Source: Benincasa hispida (lineage: Eukaryota > Streptophyta > Magnoliopsida > Cucurbitales > Cucurbitaceae). From it: a DNA stretch of 64,000 nt. The position numbers and the translations under genes are program-made. Position 1 is the stretch's first letter. The number at the start of each line of letters is the position of its first letter. The notes beneath the pieces are model-generated. The model did no database searches and was not told where the DNA came from. It saw only the letters and a list, made by a program, of their open reading frames with translations. Shown piece by piece: positions 34,398 to 45,640 of the stretch. The stretch lies in the NCBI RefSeq assembly GCF_009727055.1, contig NC_052357.1, positions 12,180,249 through 12,244,248 on the forward strand, read 5' to 3'.

Positions 34398-34977
34398 AAC
34401 TCCCACTTGAAATAAAACTCTAGTAAGTGAGATGTACATAATATTAGAATCCAAAACAATTGGATTATGGCAAATAAATACAATAAGTAGGGCATTCAAT
34501 TGACCCGAATCGGTCGAATCGGTCCAGTTGAACTGCCTGGATCGTCGGTTGGCGTGCACACATTATGGGCTGGGATGAACAACATTGCAACACTTCATCC
34601 TAGTGTTGCAACACCACGGGTTTTTCCTTCTGATATGGGTTGTCTGAATAACAGCATTGCGACACTCCAAAAGCAGCGTTGCAATGCTGCAAGGCAGTAG
34701 CTTCTTTTGCTGTAACCAGTTGCTGAGCTTGCTTCGATTTTTCTTCAAACAACCTAATTGCAACTCTATTAACTCTAACAAATTTACAGACACTTAATCA
34801 CACATTAAGGTTTATAAACAAAGAGCCAATTACAACAATTAACACTGAATTGAAGAGAAATCTAATGCCAAAACTGAAATTATCCATATCAGCACCCATT
34901 TTCATACAACTTATGAAATCACCCACCAAGCTAAAATTAACGTGAATTGAGTACTTAGATCATGTTTTGATACCAAT
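34398..34977 (-). other. Fused 3' UTR and 5' leader of a copia element, with primer-binding site
   Basis: 34398-34490 resembles the segment between RNase H and the 3' LTR (polypurine-like AACTCCCACTTGA). From about 34500 it is leader sequence, with a TTGCAACACT/AGTGTTGCAA hairpin at 34585-34611. TGGTATCAAAAC on the minus strand (34975 to 34964) is the primer-binding site, two bases from the LTR. All coding sequence between leader and 3' UTR is missing, so this is a deletion derivative or a chimera. Confidence 0.65.
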
Positions 34978-36640
34978 TGATGGTGTTGACATTCAACAAG
35001 CGAAAATAATTAGGATCTTAAATACTCTAATTCCATTAATTTTAGCAATCAAGCAAGCATGTTCATATAAAGGAAATAGGGTTTCTCAGGTATACTTTTG
35101 AAGAACTCTTTAATCCTTCAATTCCAGCTTGAATCTTCACTCCAAAAGCTTGTAGACCACCGCTTGATCTTCCTTACTATTCGCTAGGACCTTAGATTAG
35201 AATGTGGGGTCCAAAATGAAATTAAATTTGGGGAGGATTGGAGAAAAAGTTTGGTTTTGGTGTTAAAGGGTTGAAGAACTCTTCTTCAGTCAAATTTCAG
35301 AAATTCAGCCATGCATATATCGCTTTTTAGCTGAAGGTTTTTGGGTTTAATCAACTTAGTCATGCAATCAAATTGCATATCATCTTGACACCAAACACTA
35401 AGAGGATAATGGAATTGGTGGTGGACAAAGTGGGAAAACCCTACTAAACATTTTTCCATTTTTTTTTAAAATTGATTTAAAATCAATTTTCAAATTTGAA
35501 ATCCAAATTTCAAATTAATTTATTTTTAAACAAAATAAATTTGAAATCCAATTTAAAAAATGGAAGAATTTATAAAATTAATTTTAATTAAAAAATTAAT
35601 TTAAATTAATTAAACTATTTTAATTAATCAAATTTGATATCTAATATCAAATTATTAAACCACCAATTCCTAATACATGAATCCCTATTCATGTAATAAT
35701 ATTTCAATCATATTTAAATATTTTTCAATTTTCTAATTTCATTTAATTTTGATAATTAAACATATAGTTATATCATATATAATTACTAATTCCCTTAATT
35801 CAAATTTGAATGTTTCAAATTTACTCATCACGCTATTCTAAGGTTTAATCTGTTTGTGAGCTAGTAAAGGGACCCAATGGTCCTACAGATCATGGGCTCT
35901 GGATTCGAGATTAATTGGCTAAACTCTTTAAACCAAATTAATCAACATTCGTTAACTACCGGGTCACTCCACTAAAGCCCAGTAGTTGTATTCCCTTCTC
36001 TGTCCACTTGATTTAACCATAATCATTAAGTCAACCTTTCACAAATTGTTCGTAATAACGACTAGGTCAAAAGCTATTTTACCCCCGAGATTACATCTTG
36101 TTCCTTAAGTCCCACTGATCCTTTATTAAACAATGGTTTGTGATCCAATCATCAAATCGAGTCTCTCTCAGGCCAATGAGAGGGTGGGGGCCCTTGTTCA
36201 AGACCTGGAGTCAGTACTTAAGAAAACAACCTTTCCACTATCCCTAAAAGCATATAGGATTGAATTCCGTCTTGCAACCTTTGTTCCCAGCTATCTACTC
36301 AGTCTTACCCTAGAAATGGGAGGCTTATTGAGCTGGCACTGTTGGGCCAACCCTCACCAATGCAAGTCTAAGGATAATCTCGAATAAACAGGAGTTCATA
36401 GTCAGCTTAGGGTTAAAGTCAAGTTGCCTAGGTCATCGCTTAGAAGTAGTCAGTCTTAAATAGTAAACAACGTTATAAAGTAAGAGTGACTTATTTCTCG
36501 GTTCGATCTTATACAAAATCTTTGCATAGAACGCCTCCACTCGCATGTTTCCACATAAACGATTCAAAATCACATCGTTTGTACTAAATACAAAGTTGGC
36601 CGCATCTGATAGTGTTTCCAGAATAAGGTACCCAACCTTA
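34978..36640 (-). mobile_element. LTR (5' LTR position), truncated by a later insertion
   Basis: Co-linear with 28271-30141 from TGATGGTGTTGACATTCAAC onward. At GGTACCCAACCTTA (36627-36640) the homology stops and the terminal TGAAAGAACTTG of another LTR begins. The remaining ~200 bp of the LTR are not found at the junction. Confidence 0.75.
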
Positions 36641-38365
36641 TGAAAGAACTTGTGAAGGCCTTAAGCGAAAATGTGAGGATCGGTCCCAATTTAGTTTTAC
36701 ACATAATGCAAATTACAGTCAGAAAATTATGCATAAAAAGAAAATTTACAGCATGCCACAACATAAAAATAGAAAATAAAATTAGAATTTCAAGAAACCC
36801 TTACCTTTGAAGAACCTTATTCTTCACGTGATTCCTTTTCCAAAATAGTCACAATCAAAACTGATTTCCAAATGGCCACCACCACGAATGTTACATCTAT
36901 ATTCTTTGGGATAAGAATAACAGGAGTTTAGTGAGCTTTGTGATTTTTTGAGAGGGAAAGGAAGAAAAGATAGAAGAGATTTGGGAGAAAAATTTTGCAG
37001 AGATTTGGGAGAAAAATTTTGCAGAGATTTTTCTATATCCCATCACACATAGAGAGCTCTGTGAAAAAGAAGGAACTTTCAGAAGAAAACCACCCTTCCA
37101 CCCACTACGTGAAAGTTAAGAGAATTAAGGGGAGAGAAGTTATTTCCCTCCCTTTATTTCAAAATTAAAATAAATTAATTCTAATTTAATAAAATTATAT
37201 ATCTATATCTATATATGTATAACCTGTGGTTTAATATTGTATCATATATAATATAACCTATAGTTTTAATTCTCTTCTTATTGACATTTAATATAAATCC
37301 TATCTATATTAAATTTAATTATATGAATCCAAGTCATATAATTAATATGTGAATCATATTCAAATATTTATTTCCTCTCAAATAAACTTTATACTATAAT
37401 ATATCAAATACATTATAGTAATTATATCATATATAATTAAATTAAATTAATTATATCACATATAATTAATTCCTTCAATTAATTTGAACAATTTAAATTA
37501 ATAAAAAATTGATTCTCATTAAATCCCTGGCTATAGAGGGGACCTCATGAACCTGTAGTTTGAAGCTCTAATGTTACTTGAATAATTAATTAAACTCTAA
37601 CTAAATTATTCAACATCTATTAACTATCGGGCACTCCATTAAAGACTGACAGTTGCACTCTCCGCACTACAAATATATTTCTGTATCCATTAGATATAAT
37701 CAGTCAACAGTGCAATGACCCTTCACAAATTACATGCATGTACAGTTGGACCAAAATTACCATTTTGCCCCTATAGTTACATCTAACTTCTTAAGTACCA
37801 CTAATCCCTCTAATGAACAATAAGTCATAGTCCAACTATGAAAAAATCTCTCACAGGCCAAAAAAGGGTGTGGCCGCATTGTTCAAGCTCCGGAATCAGC
37901 CCTTGAGGGAGTAATTTATCTACTTTCCCCGACATCAGGGAAGAAGTGAATTTCTTCTTGTGTAGTTATGTTTCCAGCTCCTCAATCAGACGAATCCCCA
38001 AATTGATAGGTATATTGAGTCGGCAATCTAGCCACTCTCACCCATGCAAATCAAAGGACCGCCTTTATAGGCAAAAGTTCACAAACTCACTCAGGTTTCA
38101 GGTCATTCACCTATGGTCATCCTGGTGAAATGTAAGTCTCTATATTAACGGCGTTATATAATGAGACTAGTCATTTCGTGGTCCGATCATATACAAACTC
38201 TTTGTTTAGGATACCCTCACTCACATGTCTCCACATGAATGATCTTAGTTTATTGGATTGAGTAAATGCTCCTAAAATAATAATTATTTTATTAATAACA
38301 ATTTGTTTGTACAATATTTACAAACTACGAGAATACAAGAGAGATTTAGGATACCAATCCCAACA
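36641..38365 (-). mobile_element. LTR (3' LTR of the second minus-strand copia element)
   Basis: About 1,725 bp. The minus strand starts TGTTGGGATTGGTATCC and ends CACAAGTTCTTTCA. It is followed by the polypurine-like ATCCCCCACTTGTCC (38366-38380). It is related to the plus-strand LTRs at 44836-45640 and 54561-56053 (shared TTCTTCAAAGGT, ATTTATTTCCTCTCA and TATATCAAATACATTATAG in complement). A 60-bp local repeat of TTTGGGAGAAAAATTTTGCA occurs at 36980-37030. Confidence 0.78.
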
Positions 38366-39714
38366 ATCCCCCACTTGTCCTAAAGCTTAGGGAGCCAAAT
38401 ATACAATACAAATAAAGTACAAAATACAATAAACTAGAGCATACACTATACCCCAGTAATATTTCCCACCTACCTTAGGCAATATGCCGCATGTTCCGTA
38501 GACCCAGACTTTCTAGATGACCCTCGAACACTTTAGCCGTGAGAGTCTTTGTACACAGATCAACACCGTTATGCTCCAAAGCAATCTTCATGACAATCAC
38601 ATCACCTTGATGCACAATCTCCCGAATCAAGTAATATTTTCGCTCTATATGTTTGCCTCTTTGATGACTATTAGGTTCCTTAGAATTTGCCATAGCACCA
38701 CTGTTATCACAATAAAATGTGATGGGTAAAGACATATTTGGAAAGTACTCAAGGATTATTTTGACTGTTGTCTAGTGATCTAATCTTAGATTGGATTGAT
38801 CTCAACTGACAATTCCCTACTGCATAGCAAATGTTAGGTTTTGTACATAACATTGCATACATCATAAGGCTACCAACATCGATGCATAAGGAAATCGTCT
38901 TATTGCCTCAACCTCTTGAGAAGTCTTAGGAAACTACTTCTTAGACAATACAATTCTATGCCTGAAAGGTAATAAACCCTTCTTGGAATCGTGCATCGAA
39001 TATTTGATAAGCATCGAATCAGCACATGGGCTGGACATCCTCAAATTCTGAGGTGGAGTAAACTACCTTTACAACCTTTCCATAACTCAAAAGGTGCTTC
39101 AGAAACACTCTTTAAGGAACGTTGTTCAAAATATAAACAACAGTCTCTACTGCATATCCCTAAAACGAGTCAGGAAGTTGAGCATAGCTCATCATAGATC
39201 GAATCATGGTTAACAGGGTTCTGTTTTTCCTTTCCAATATACTATTTTGTTGAGGTGTACTTGGGGCTGAGAGTTGGGATGTAATTCTATGTTCTATCAT
39301 ATTGTTTTGGAATCTTAAGTCCATATACTCTCCACCACGATTAGATAGTAGTGTTTTTTATCTTTTTAACTAACAAGTTTTCAACTTCAGTCTTGTACTC
39401 TTTGAACTTTTCAAGTCCTTCAAACTTATGTTGCATTAGGTATAGATACCTATATCTAGAATAATCATCTATGAAAGGGATGAAATATTCATATTCTCCT
39501 CGTACTCTTACATTCATCAGATTGCAGATATCTGAATGTATAAGCTCCAATGTCTCTTTGGCTCTATAACCTTTTCCAGTAAAAGGTTGTTTTGTCATTT
39601 TGCCTTCAAGTCATGATTCACATACAGGTAAAGAGTTTTTTTTTTTAAAATCATTTAGAAGTCCACTTTTCACCAATCTTTCAATCCAATTAAGATTAAT
39701 GTGACCTAACTTTA
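38366..39714 (-). pseudogene. Copia pol remnants: RNase H, RT end and integrase
   Basis: RNase H: 38735-38475 (MSLPITFYCDNSGAMANSKE, HIERKYYLIREIV). RT end at about 38990-38780 matches the region with AICYAV-type blocks, broken. Integrase: 39598-39341, including TKQPFTGKGYRAKETLELIH, DICNLMNVRVRGEYEYFIPF and IDDYSRYRYLYLM, which contains catalytic-core Asp residues. About 200-300 codons of RT palm are missing between them. The open frames end in stops, and the gene is non-functional. The element is cut at 39714 by the solo LTR at 39715-42376. Confidence 0.85.
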
Positions 39715-42376
39715 TGTCACACCCCGCACCAGATTACCCTCCTAACCTGGATGGAATGGTGACTGCAGCAGTTACCAACCCTTTTGCTGGCACTTACTGC
39801 ATATCTTACCTGTTAAATTTTTCTCAAACCCTGAATACATATATATTAACTCAGAACTTCACACATTTACATTACAGGGTTTCGCATCATTGTTTATACA
39901 TGGATATTACAACTTAGTGAGCCCCATCAAGACTACTAGTCTCTAGACAGACACATATGTACTAACTAATACAGGTCTTCAAATACGTTTCCTTTAACTT
40001 GTTCCTTTGAGTGGCAGAGCAGCAGCAGAAAATTTCTTTGGGAACTGACCGCTACCTGAAAGAAAAACATTTGAAAACGTGAGTTAGAAGCCCAGTGAGT
40101 GACTTAATAATACATAAATCTCATGCTTAAACTGAAAACAAACAAACAGAACACTGGAACTAAAATATAACAAACAAACAAACCTTTAAAACCATTGTAT
40201 CAGAAACCTGAATCTTAATTAAGAATGAGCATTCTTTACTCTAATTCCCAACGCCAAACCATGGCCAGGTGAGACCTCTACTTCGACCTGTTCATTCTAA
40301 ACTATGGCTAGGGGAGATCCCTATGTCGATTTCTTTAAATATACTGATGGGTATCTCAAGCAACTTCCTCTAAACTTTAACATTGATAACTACTCTTAAA
40401 CATCATTATTCCTTAGTTGAGAACGAGCATACATCGCTCTAGCTCTCAACGTCTGTTATCGGCCACGAGACCCATGCTTCGGCCTCTCTTTGTTGGTTTA
40501 TGGCCTAGGAGACCCATACTTCGGCCTCTCCTTCAGAACTACCTACGTGTACGTGGAGGTTTCTATGTACCATCAACACCTTAGGTACATTTATTCAAAT
40601 ACCTTTCTTACCTTCAGTACTTCTCTTCATTGTGTTTAGAAATATCAACGTATGTACTTTGGCAATCTTAAGTATATAAACATAGTACATCAAGCTTCAC
40701 TCAACCTTAGTTTTAACCCTAACGCATGCTTCATACTTTGTAGAATAAGTTGGCTTAAATCGTGTTGAACTAGCTTGTAAAATCTATTAGCATGAGTTAG
40801 ATATGGAAAACATACTTGGAAAACTCATACATTAGTAACATCATGCGTTGATAAACATTCATAAGCATTAGTAATTCCAAACTATCCTTCTAGCCTAGGA
40901 GAAGATATGACTGCCTTTATCCTTAGTTGAGAGTGAACTCTTAGATCTAACCCTCAATGCCATCCTTAGTCGGGAGAACCCTTTTGCTCAATCCCTCAAT
41001 GTCGTATTACCTACGTGCACGTGGTTATAACTGAGTACCGTCGTACCTTAGGTACTTAACTAGGATACTCTCTCATTATCCTTCTGTATCCTTAGGTACT
41101 TATCTAGGATACTTTCTCATTGTCCTTCAGTATCCTTAGGATATCTTCTCATTATCTTTCAGTATCCGTCATATAACTAGTCATAAACTCATAAACATTT
41201 AGTTGAACACTAAGGCTTAGTGCTTAAATCATCATACTAGTTCATCATGAAAACGGAGTTACTAAAGCATACTGAAAGTGTTTGGACAAGATAACATATT
41301 TAAATCATGTCAATTTCCATGGAAAAGCTTTACTTAGCATGAGAAATAGCTTCAAAGAAATCATAGTTTCTAAATCATTAAAGCATTAAATCATCATATA
41401 GTCACTCACAGCTCGTCGGGGCTCTTAACAGGTTATACGCCTCTCATAGCTCTTCTTGTCCTGAAAGGACATAATTCCTGGTTAAATTCCTTAGAATTCT
41501 TGGTAGAATACCTCAAATAGTTCATTTACTAATAGAACTTTCCTCAACAAAACCACATTGCTAGCAAGACAACCATTATGAGCGAGAACCTTCCTCATGA
41601 GCGAGATCAAACATTTCTTTAACAAACTTCAACCTAGCGATACTCACCATACCAATGAGATTAACCCAATTTCTAGCGAGATTTCCTTCTTGAGCCAGAT
41701 CCTCATCACAAAATCAGCGAGATTCTCATCCTTCTCATCTCACTCTCGCTCTTCACAGTGAGCTGTTTGCTTGTTCTTCCCAAGCAGTTGTTTGCTTCTG
41801 CACAGATTCTCTGTTTCAAATTCAAAAATTCATAACTCAAAATCTAGAATTCTTTTCAAGAAACTTCCTTCTACAAACTTGTTTATAATTGAGTTACTTT
41901 CTTACCTCAAAATTTCAGCTGAAAATTCCTTATGGTTTGGCCTGGAGCTTCCAATCTTCACCTTGAGCCCTGATTAATCTGAGATTCTGCCTCTTTTGCA
42001 AATTCCTCACTTTTTGTTCTTCTTCTCCTACAATCTTTCTCTGGCAAGACAACCTCGAAAACTAGATTCTCACAGCTTTCAAATGACACCTATTTCATTA
42101 AATTTGCTCATGTCGATTGCTGAAACCAAGCTTTCGAAATTCCTCTCCCTTTTAATCTTCTTGTCGCCTCCCGAGTTCAAGGATTAACCGCCACGTCACC
42201 CCATATTTAGTGCCTCCAGCCAAAACCAATAAGTGAGCTTCCCTATTTAATATTTTTTTCTTTTCCTTTCTCCACAACTCCTATAAATAACATGAATTTT
42301 CACTTATGAGATATTTAATATATCATTCCTTTGGTTAAACATACTTGTCTAGGGAATTTAGAATTCGGGGTTTACA
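39715..42376 (-). mobile_element. Solo LTR (2,662 bp) of a different retrotransposon family
   Basis: The plus strand begins TGTCACACCCCGCACC and ends GAATTCGGGGTTTACA, giving TG...CA ends on either strand. CTTTA flanks it at 39710-39714 and 42377-42381. There is no coding sequence; small frames at 41771 and 41996 are chance. The base composition is less AT-rich than the surroundings. Short direct repeats (GTATCCTTAGGTACTTATCT) sit at 41040-41170, and paired 'GAGACC..ACTTCGGCCTCTC' segments at 40260-40540. The CACACCCCGC/GCGGGGT ends suggest a gypsy-type LTR, but I infer that from memory of such termini. Confidence 0.85.
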
Positions 42377-43330
42377 CTTTAGATGCCAAAGATGGACATT
42401 TTCTTTAGAAGAAACTCTCGATTTTTTAATAGTTGTTGCTATTTTGAACATTTCAGTATTTAACACGGGTTTTGTAACTAACGACCTTAGTATATATATA
42501 AGTTACTTTCCATTGATCCAAAGCCTAGTTCCATTCCATTCTTAAAAGTAAACACTTTATTTATAGAGAAGGATAGGAAATACTTTTATTTAATCAGACA
42601 AGAAATAGAAATTAATTTCCTCTTAATATGAGGAACTAATATACGTCATCCAATAACATATATTGTTTATTGTCCAAAAATAACTTGAGCCTGTCTACAG
42701 CGACAACTGAAACGACCTCACCAGTATCGACTCTGAGAGTCATCTCTCCAGCTACTAATAGTCTCCAGGAATTACAACCCTGATAGGAAGAACATACGTG
42801 ATTAGTAGATCCTAAATCAACTATCCAGACAGAATTATCATCTTTACTAAGCACGTCTCCAAGACAAATAAATCAGATTTATTTTCTTCGGAGTTCTTTG
42901 TCTTCTAGAGAGTAGTGGGATCAACTCTATAACTTATATCATAAACTCGAAGTTTCATTTAAGAGGATAATCCTCGTTGATTAACTTCACTAGATTTAGC
43001 AACATTTTCTTTTTCCATTAGTCCTTTGACATTCAATATGGAGCTGAAAATACTAGTTTCATCGTCATCAACCCCATTTACCTTTTATGAGAACTTTAGC
43101 TCAAACAATTCTTGCATTGATTGCATGATCTGATGTGCAGTGACCATATTCTCAATTTTTTTGGCTAAGGCATCAGGTATGCTTGCCAAAATGTAGACTC
43201 GGGCCTTATTATTAGCCTTCGTCCATATTTCGTATGCATCACGAACATTTCGTGTTGCATCAGGGGTTGGGACTTGAGGACAATTCTCAGTCAAGACGAT
43301 GTTGAGGTAATAACCACGAAAAAAGTTTTA
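42377..43330 (-). pseudogene. Copia protease and gag remnants
   Basis: Protease region: 42854-42636, with SVWIVDLGSTNHVCSS (catalytic motif DSGA-like, here DLGS) and AGEMTLRVDTGEVVSV. Gag (UBN2-type) region: 43294-43085, with TRNVRDAYEIWTKANNKARV, YILASIPDALAKKIENMV and AHQIMQSMQELFELKFS. The frame is broken between the two. The counterpart on the plus-strand element is 48013-49215. Confidence 0.8.
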
Positions 43331-44830
43331 ATTGAATCTTTTCAAGTCATATAATTAAAATCGGTCAAATTACTAGAGGTAAATAACGAAAAAATATAGT
43401 TTAACACTTTTTCTGAAAAGAAACAAATTGATCTACATTAGATTTTAACATAACTTTAAAACATCCAATCAATTTTAGCAAAAACTACATGAACCCCATA
43501 TAACATCTAGTTTTTGTAATGATATTTCAGTGATTTAGGACAAAAGCTACCGAAGGATAGTCAGTTGTCCCTTCACTGAACTGAGATATCATTAATTTAA
43601 TCAAGAAATCATTAACTAGCTTAACAATTTCTCGTAAGTGTGACCTTTTATTTTAGATCCTAAAGTTTCGCTCCAATGAATCAACCGAAGGGAAAAATTG
43701 ATTAGGGTAAAAACTAAAGTGATCTTATCCATTTCTGGAGTTTGTCTTGATATTGACCTAATGCACAATCCATCCGAAGGGAGATGTTCCCAGGGCTCCT
43801 CGAGGTCATGCAATAAGATCTCATTGATGCAAACTAATGAAAGAGACCGTAGGACATGTTGACACACATCCCTCTCCCACTTAATATAAATACTCTCCAT
43901 TCACCTTGATATTGACCCATGAAAATACCATTCGAAGGGGGACGCTCCCAAGACACCTCGAGGCCAAGTATGAATCTCACAGTGTGAACATTAAGGGAGA
44001 AACGTGAGTAGAAAATGGACGTATCAAATACATCTTTTTCCTCCCACTGAGTATTTTTTTAAAAAAAAAAAAAATTAAGGTTGATTTAACTTAGGAAAAA
44101 TATGGCCAACTACTTTCACTAAGTGATTGTTTAAGTTTGCCCAAAAGTAATACTTACTTTGGATAGTTAAACAATTTTTTTTTTTTTATTAATGTTCGTT
44201 CAACACTTTAACAAATCTTAATCAAGAATTGCATGCTTGTAGCAAATCTATCTAATTCACCTTTCCAGGTCAGTTCTCAGGTAGGGGTGTTCGATTTCCA
44301 TTAACTTAAGTACTCTAGCCTAGGCAGAACTAGCCTTAGACAAAAGGTCCTTTATAGATTCGTTTGCTACAATTTTAATCTTTTATTAAAATCAATTTAA
44401 CCCTATTAAACTGATTAAAATGATCAACTTAATTTCTAATCTTATTAGAAATGTGATCTTAGGTTTATGTGAATCGTATTTTAAAACTATCTTAAAAAAT
44501 GATTTTAACTTAAGGTTTACATGCAATTTTGAATTATTGATTTTAATTTCTAATTTCATTTAATTATAACTTTTATAAAAGAAATAAAATAAATTAAAAT
44601 AATTGATCGCATGTTATGACATATTCAGTAGAATTATAATGATTATAAATTACCTAGAGTAGTGTCACGCATCATGCAATTTCATTTCATTATTAAACGT
44701 ATATAACACTCATATAATAAAGCAATGAAACAATTAATAAAATACAACCATCTATACATAAATACTATATATTATAACATTTATAATATAAATGATGCAT
44801 GAATTATGCATACCTATGGTGGAATTTTTA
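43331..44830 (-). other. Long untranslated leader of the second minus-strand copia element, 5' truncated
   Basis: Inverted, diverged copy of about 46540-47760. Shared blocks in complement include GCCCAAAAGTAATACTTACT (44139-), AGCAAATCTATCTAATTCAC (44241-), AGGGGTGTTCGATTTCC (44284-) and GACACACATCCCTCTCCCAC. A 94-codon frame (43900-43616) and a 61-codon frame on the other copy (47464-47649) share SKWERDVCQH-like sequence, but I think they follow conserved RNA rather than a protein. Homology ends near 44820, where plus-oriented LTR sequence begins; its own 5' LTR and primer-binding site are missing. Confidence 0.65.
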
Positions 44831-44835
44831 CTATG

Positions 44836-45640
44836 TGGCATACATTATAATATAAAGTTTATTTGAGAGGAAATAAATATTTGAATATGATTCAAATATT
44901 AATTATGTGAATAGGATTCATATAATTAAATTTAATATAAATAGGATTAAATCTCGTGCATTGATGAGAGAAATAAACTATAGGTTATATTGTATTGGAT
45001 ACAATATTAAACTATAGATTATATTTTATATTTGATATAACATATAGTTTAATATATATTATATGATAACGTGTTTATTGTATATATATATATATAAGTT
45101 TTTTTATTAAAATTATTTTTCTTTTAATTATTTTATTTTTTGAAAAATATTTTTGGGAGGTAGTTGTAACTTCCTCCCCTTTTTTTCTTTCTACTACGTG
45201 AAAATGAGGGTAGAGGGTTACAAATAACTTCTTCCTCGTTTTGGGTTTTTACAGAAAGACACTATTTGTAAGTTTTTCTCTGAGAAAAGTTCACAGTCTC
45301 CCAATCTTTCTTTTCCTCTCACAATTCCCCTCTTCTTCCAAAAATTAAGATCCCACAAACTTCTTAGATTCTCATCTCAAAGAATACAGAGGACTCATCC
45401 GTGGTGGTGTTCTTTTGGACTTTTTGTTCGTAATTGTGCGTGGCCATTTTGCAAAGGAGAAACCTTACGTGAAGAAAAGTTCTTCAAAGGTGAGAATCCT
45501 TAATTTCTCTCTTTATCTTAATTTTGTTTTAAACATGCTGTATTTTTATTTTAAATGCATAACATTCTGTATATTTTCTGTAAAATTGGGATTTGGGTCC
45601 TATCCAAGTTTCCGCTCAATGACCTTCAACGGTTCCTTCA
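44836..45640 (+). mobile_element. 5' LTR (left part missing) of the plus-strand copia element
   Basis: Matches 55700-56053: ATTATAATATAAAGTTTAT, GAGAGGAAATAAATATTTGA, TTTTTGTTCG, AAACCTTACGTGAAGAAAAG and CATAACATTCTGTATATTTT. It ends CGGTTCCTTCA at 45640, two bases before the primer-binding site. Sequence between about 44890 and 45370 is absent from the 3' LTR, which carries a deletion there. The first ~1 kb of the LTR is missing. Confidence 0.7.

Noticed and set aside
36133..36387. 84-codon plus frame
   Set aside because: Entirely within LTR sequence repeated elsewhere in the window.
41771..42187. Two short plus-strand frames suggesting a gene near 41.8-42.2 kb
   Set aside because: Inside the solo LTR with clear ends and target duplication; no similarity to known proteins that I can see.
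43616..43900. Possible conserved leader protein (SKWERDVCQH) in both copia leaders
   Set aside because: Only about 20 residues agree, after which frames diverge and stop; the shared DNA includes a polypurine-like site, so nucleotide-level conservation explains it better.
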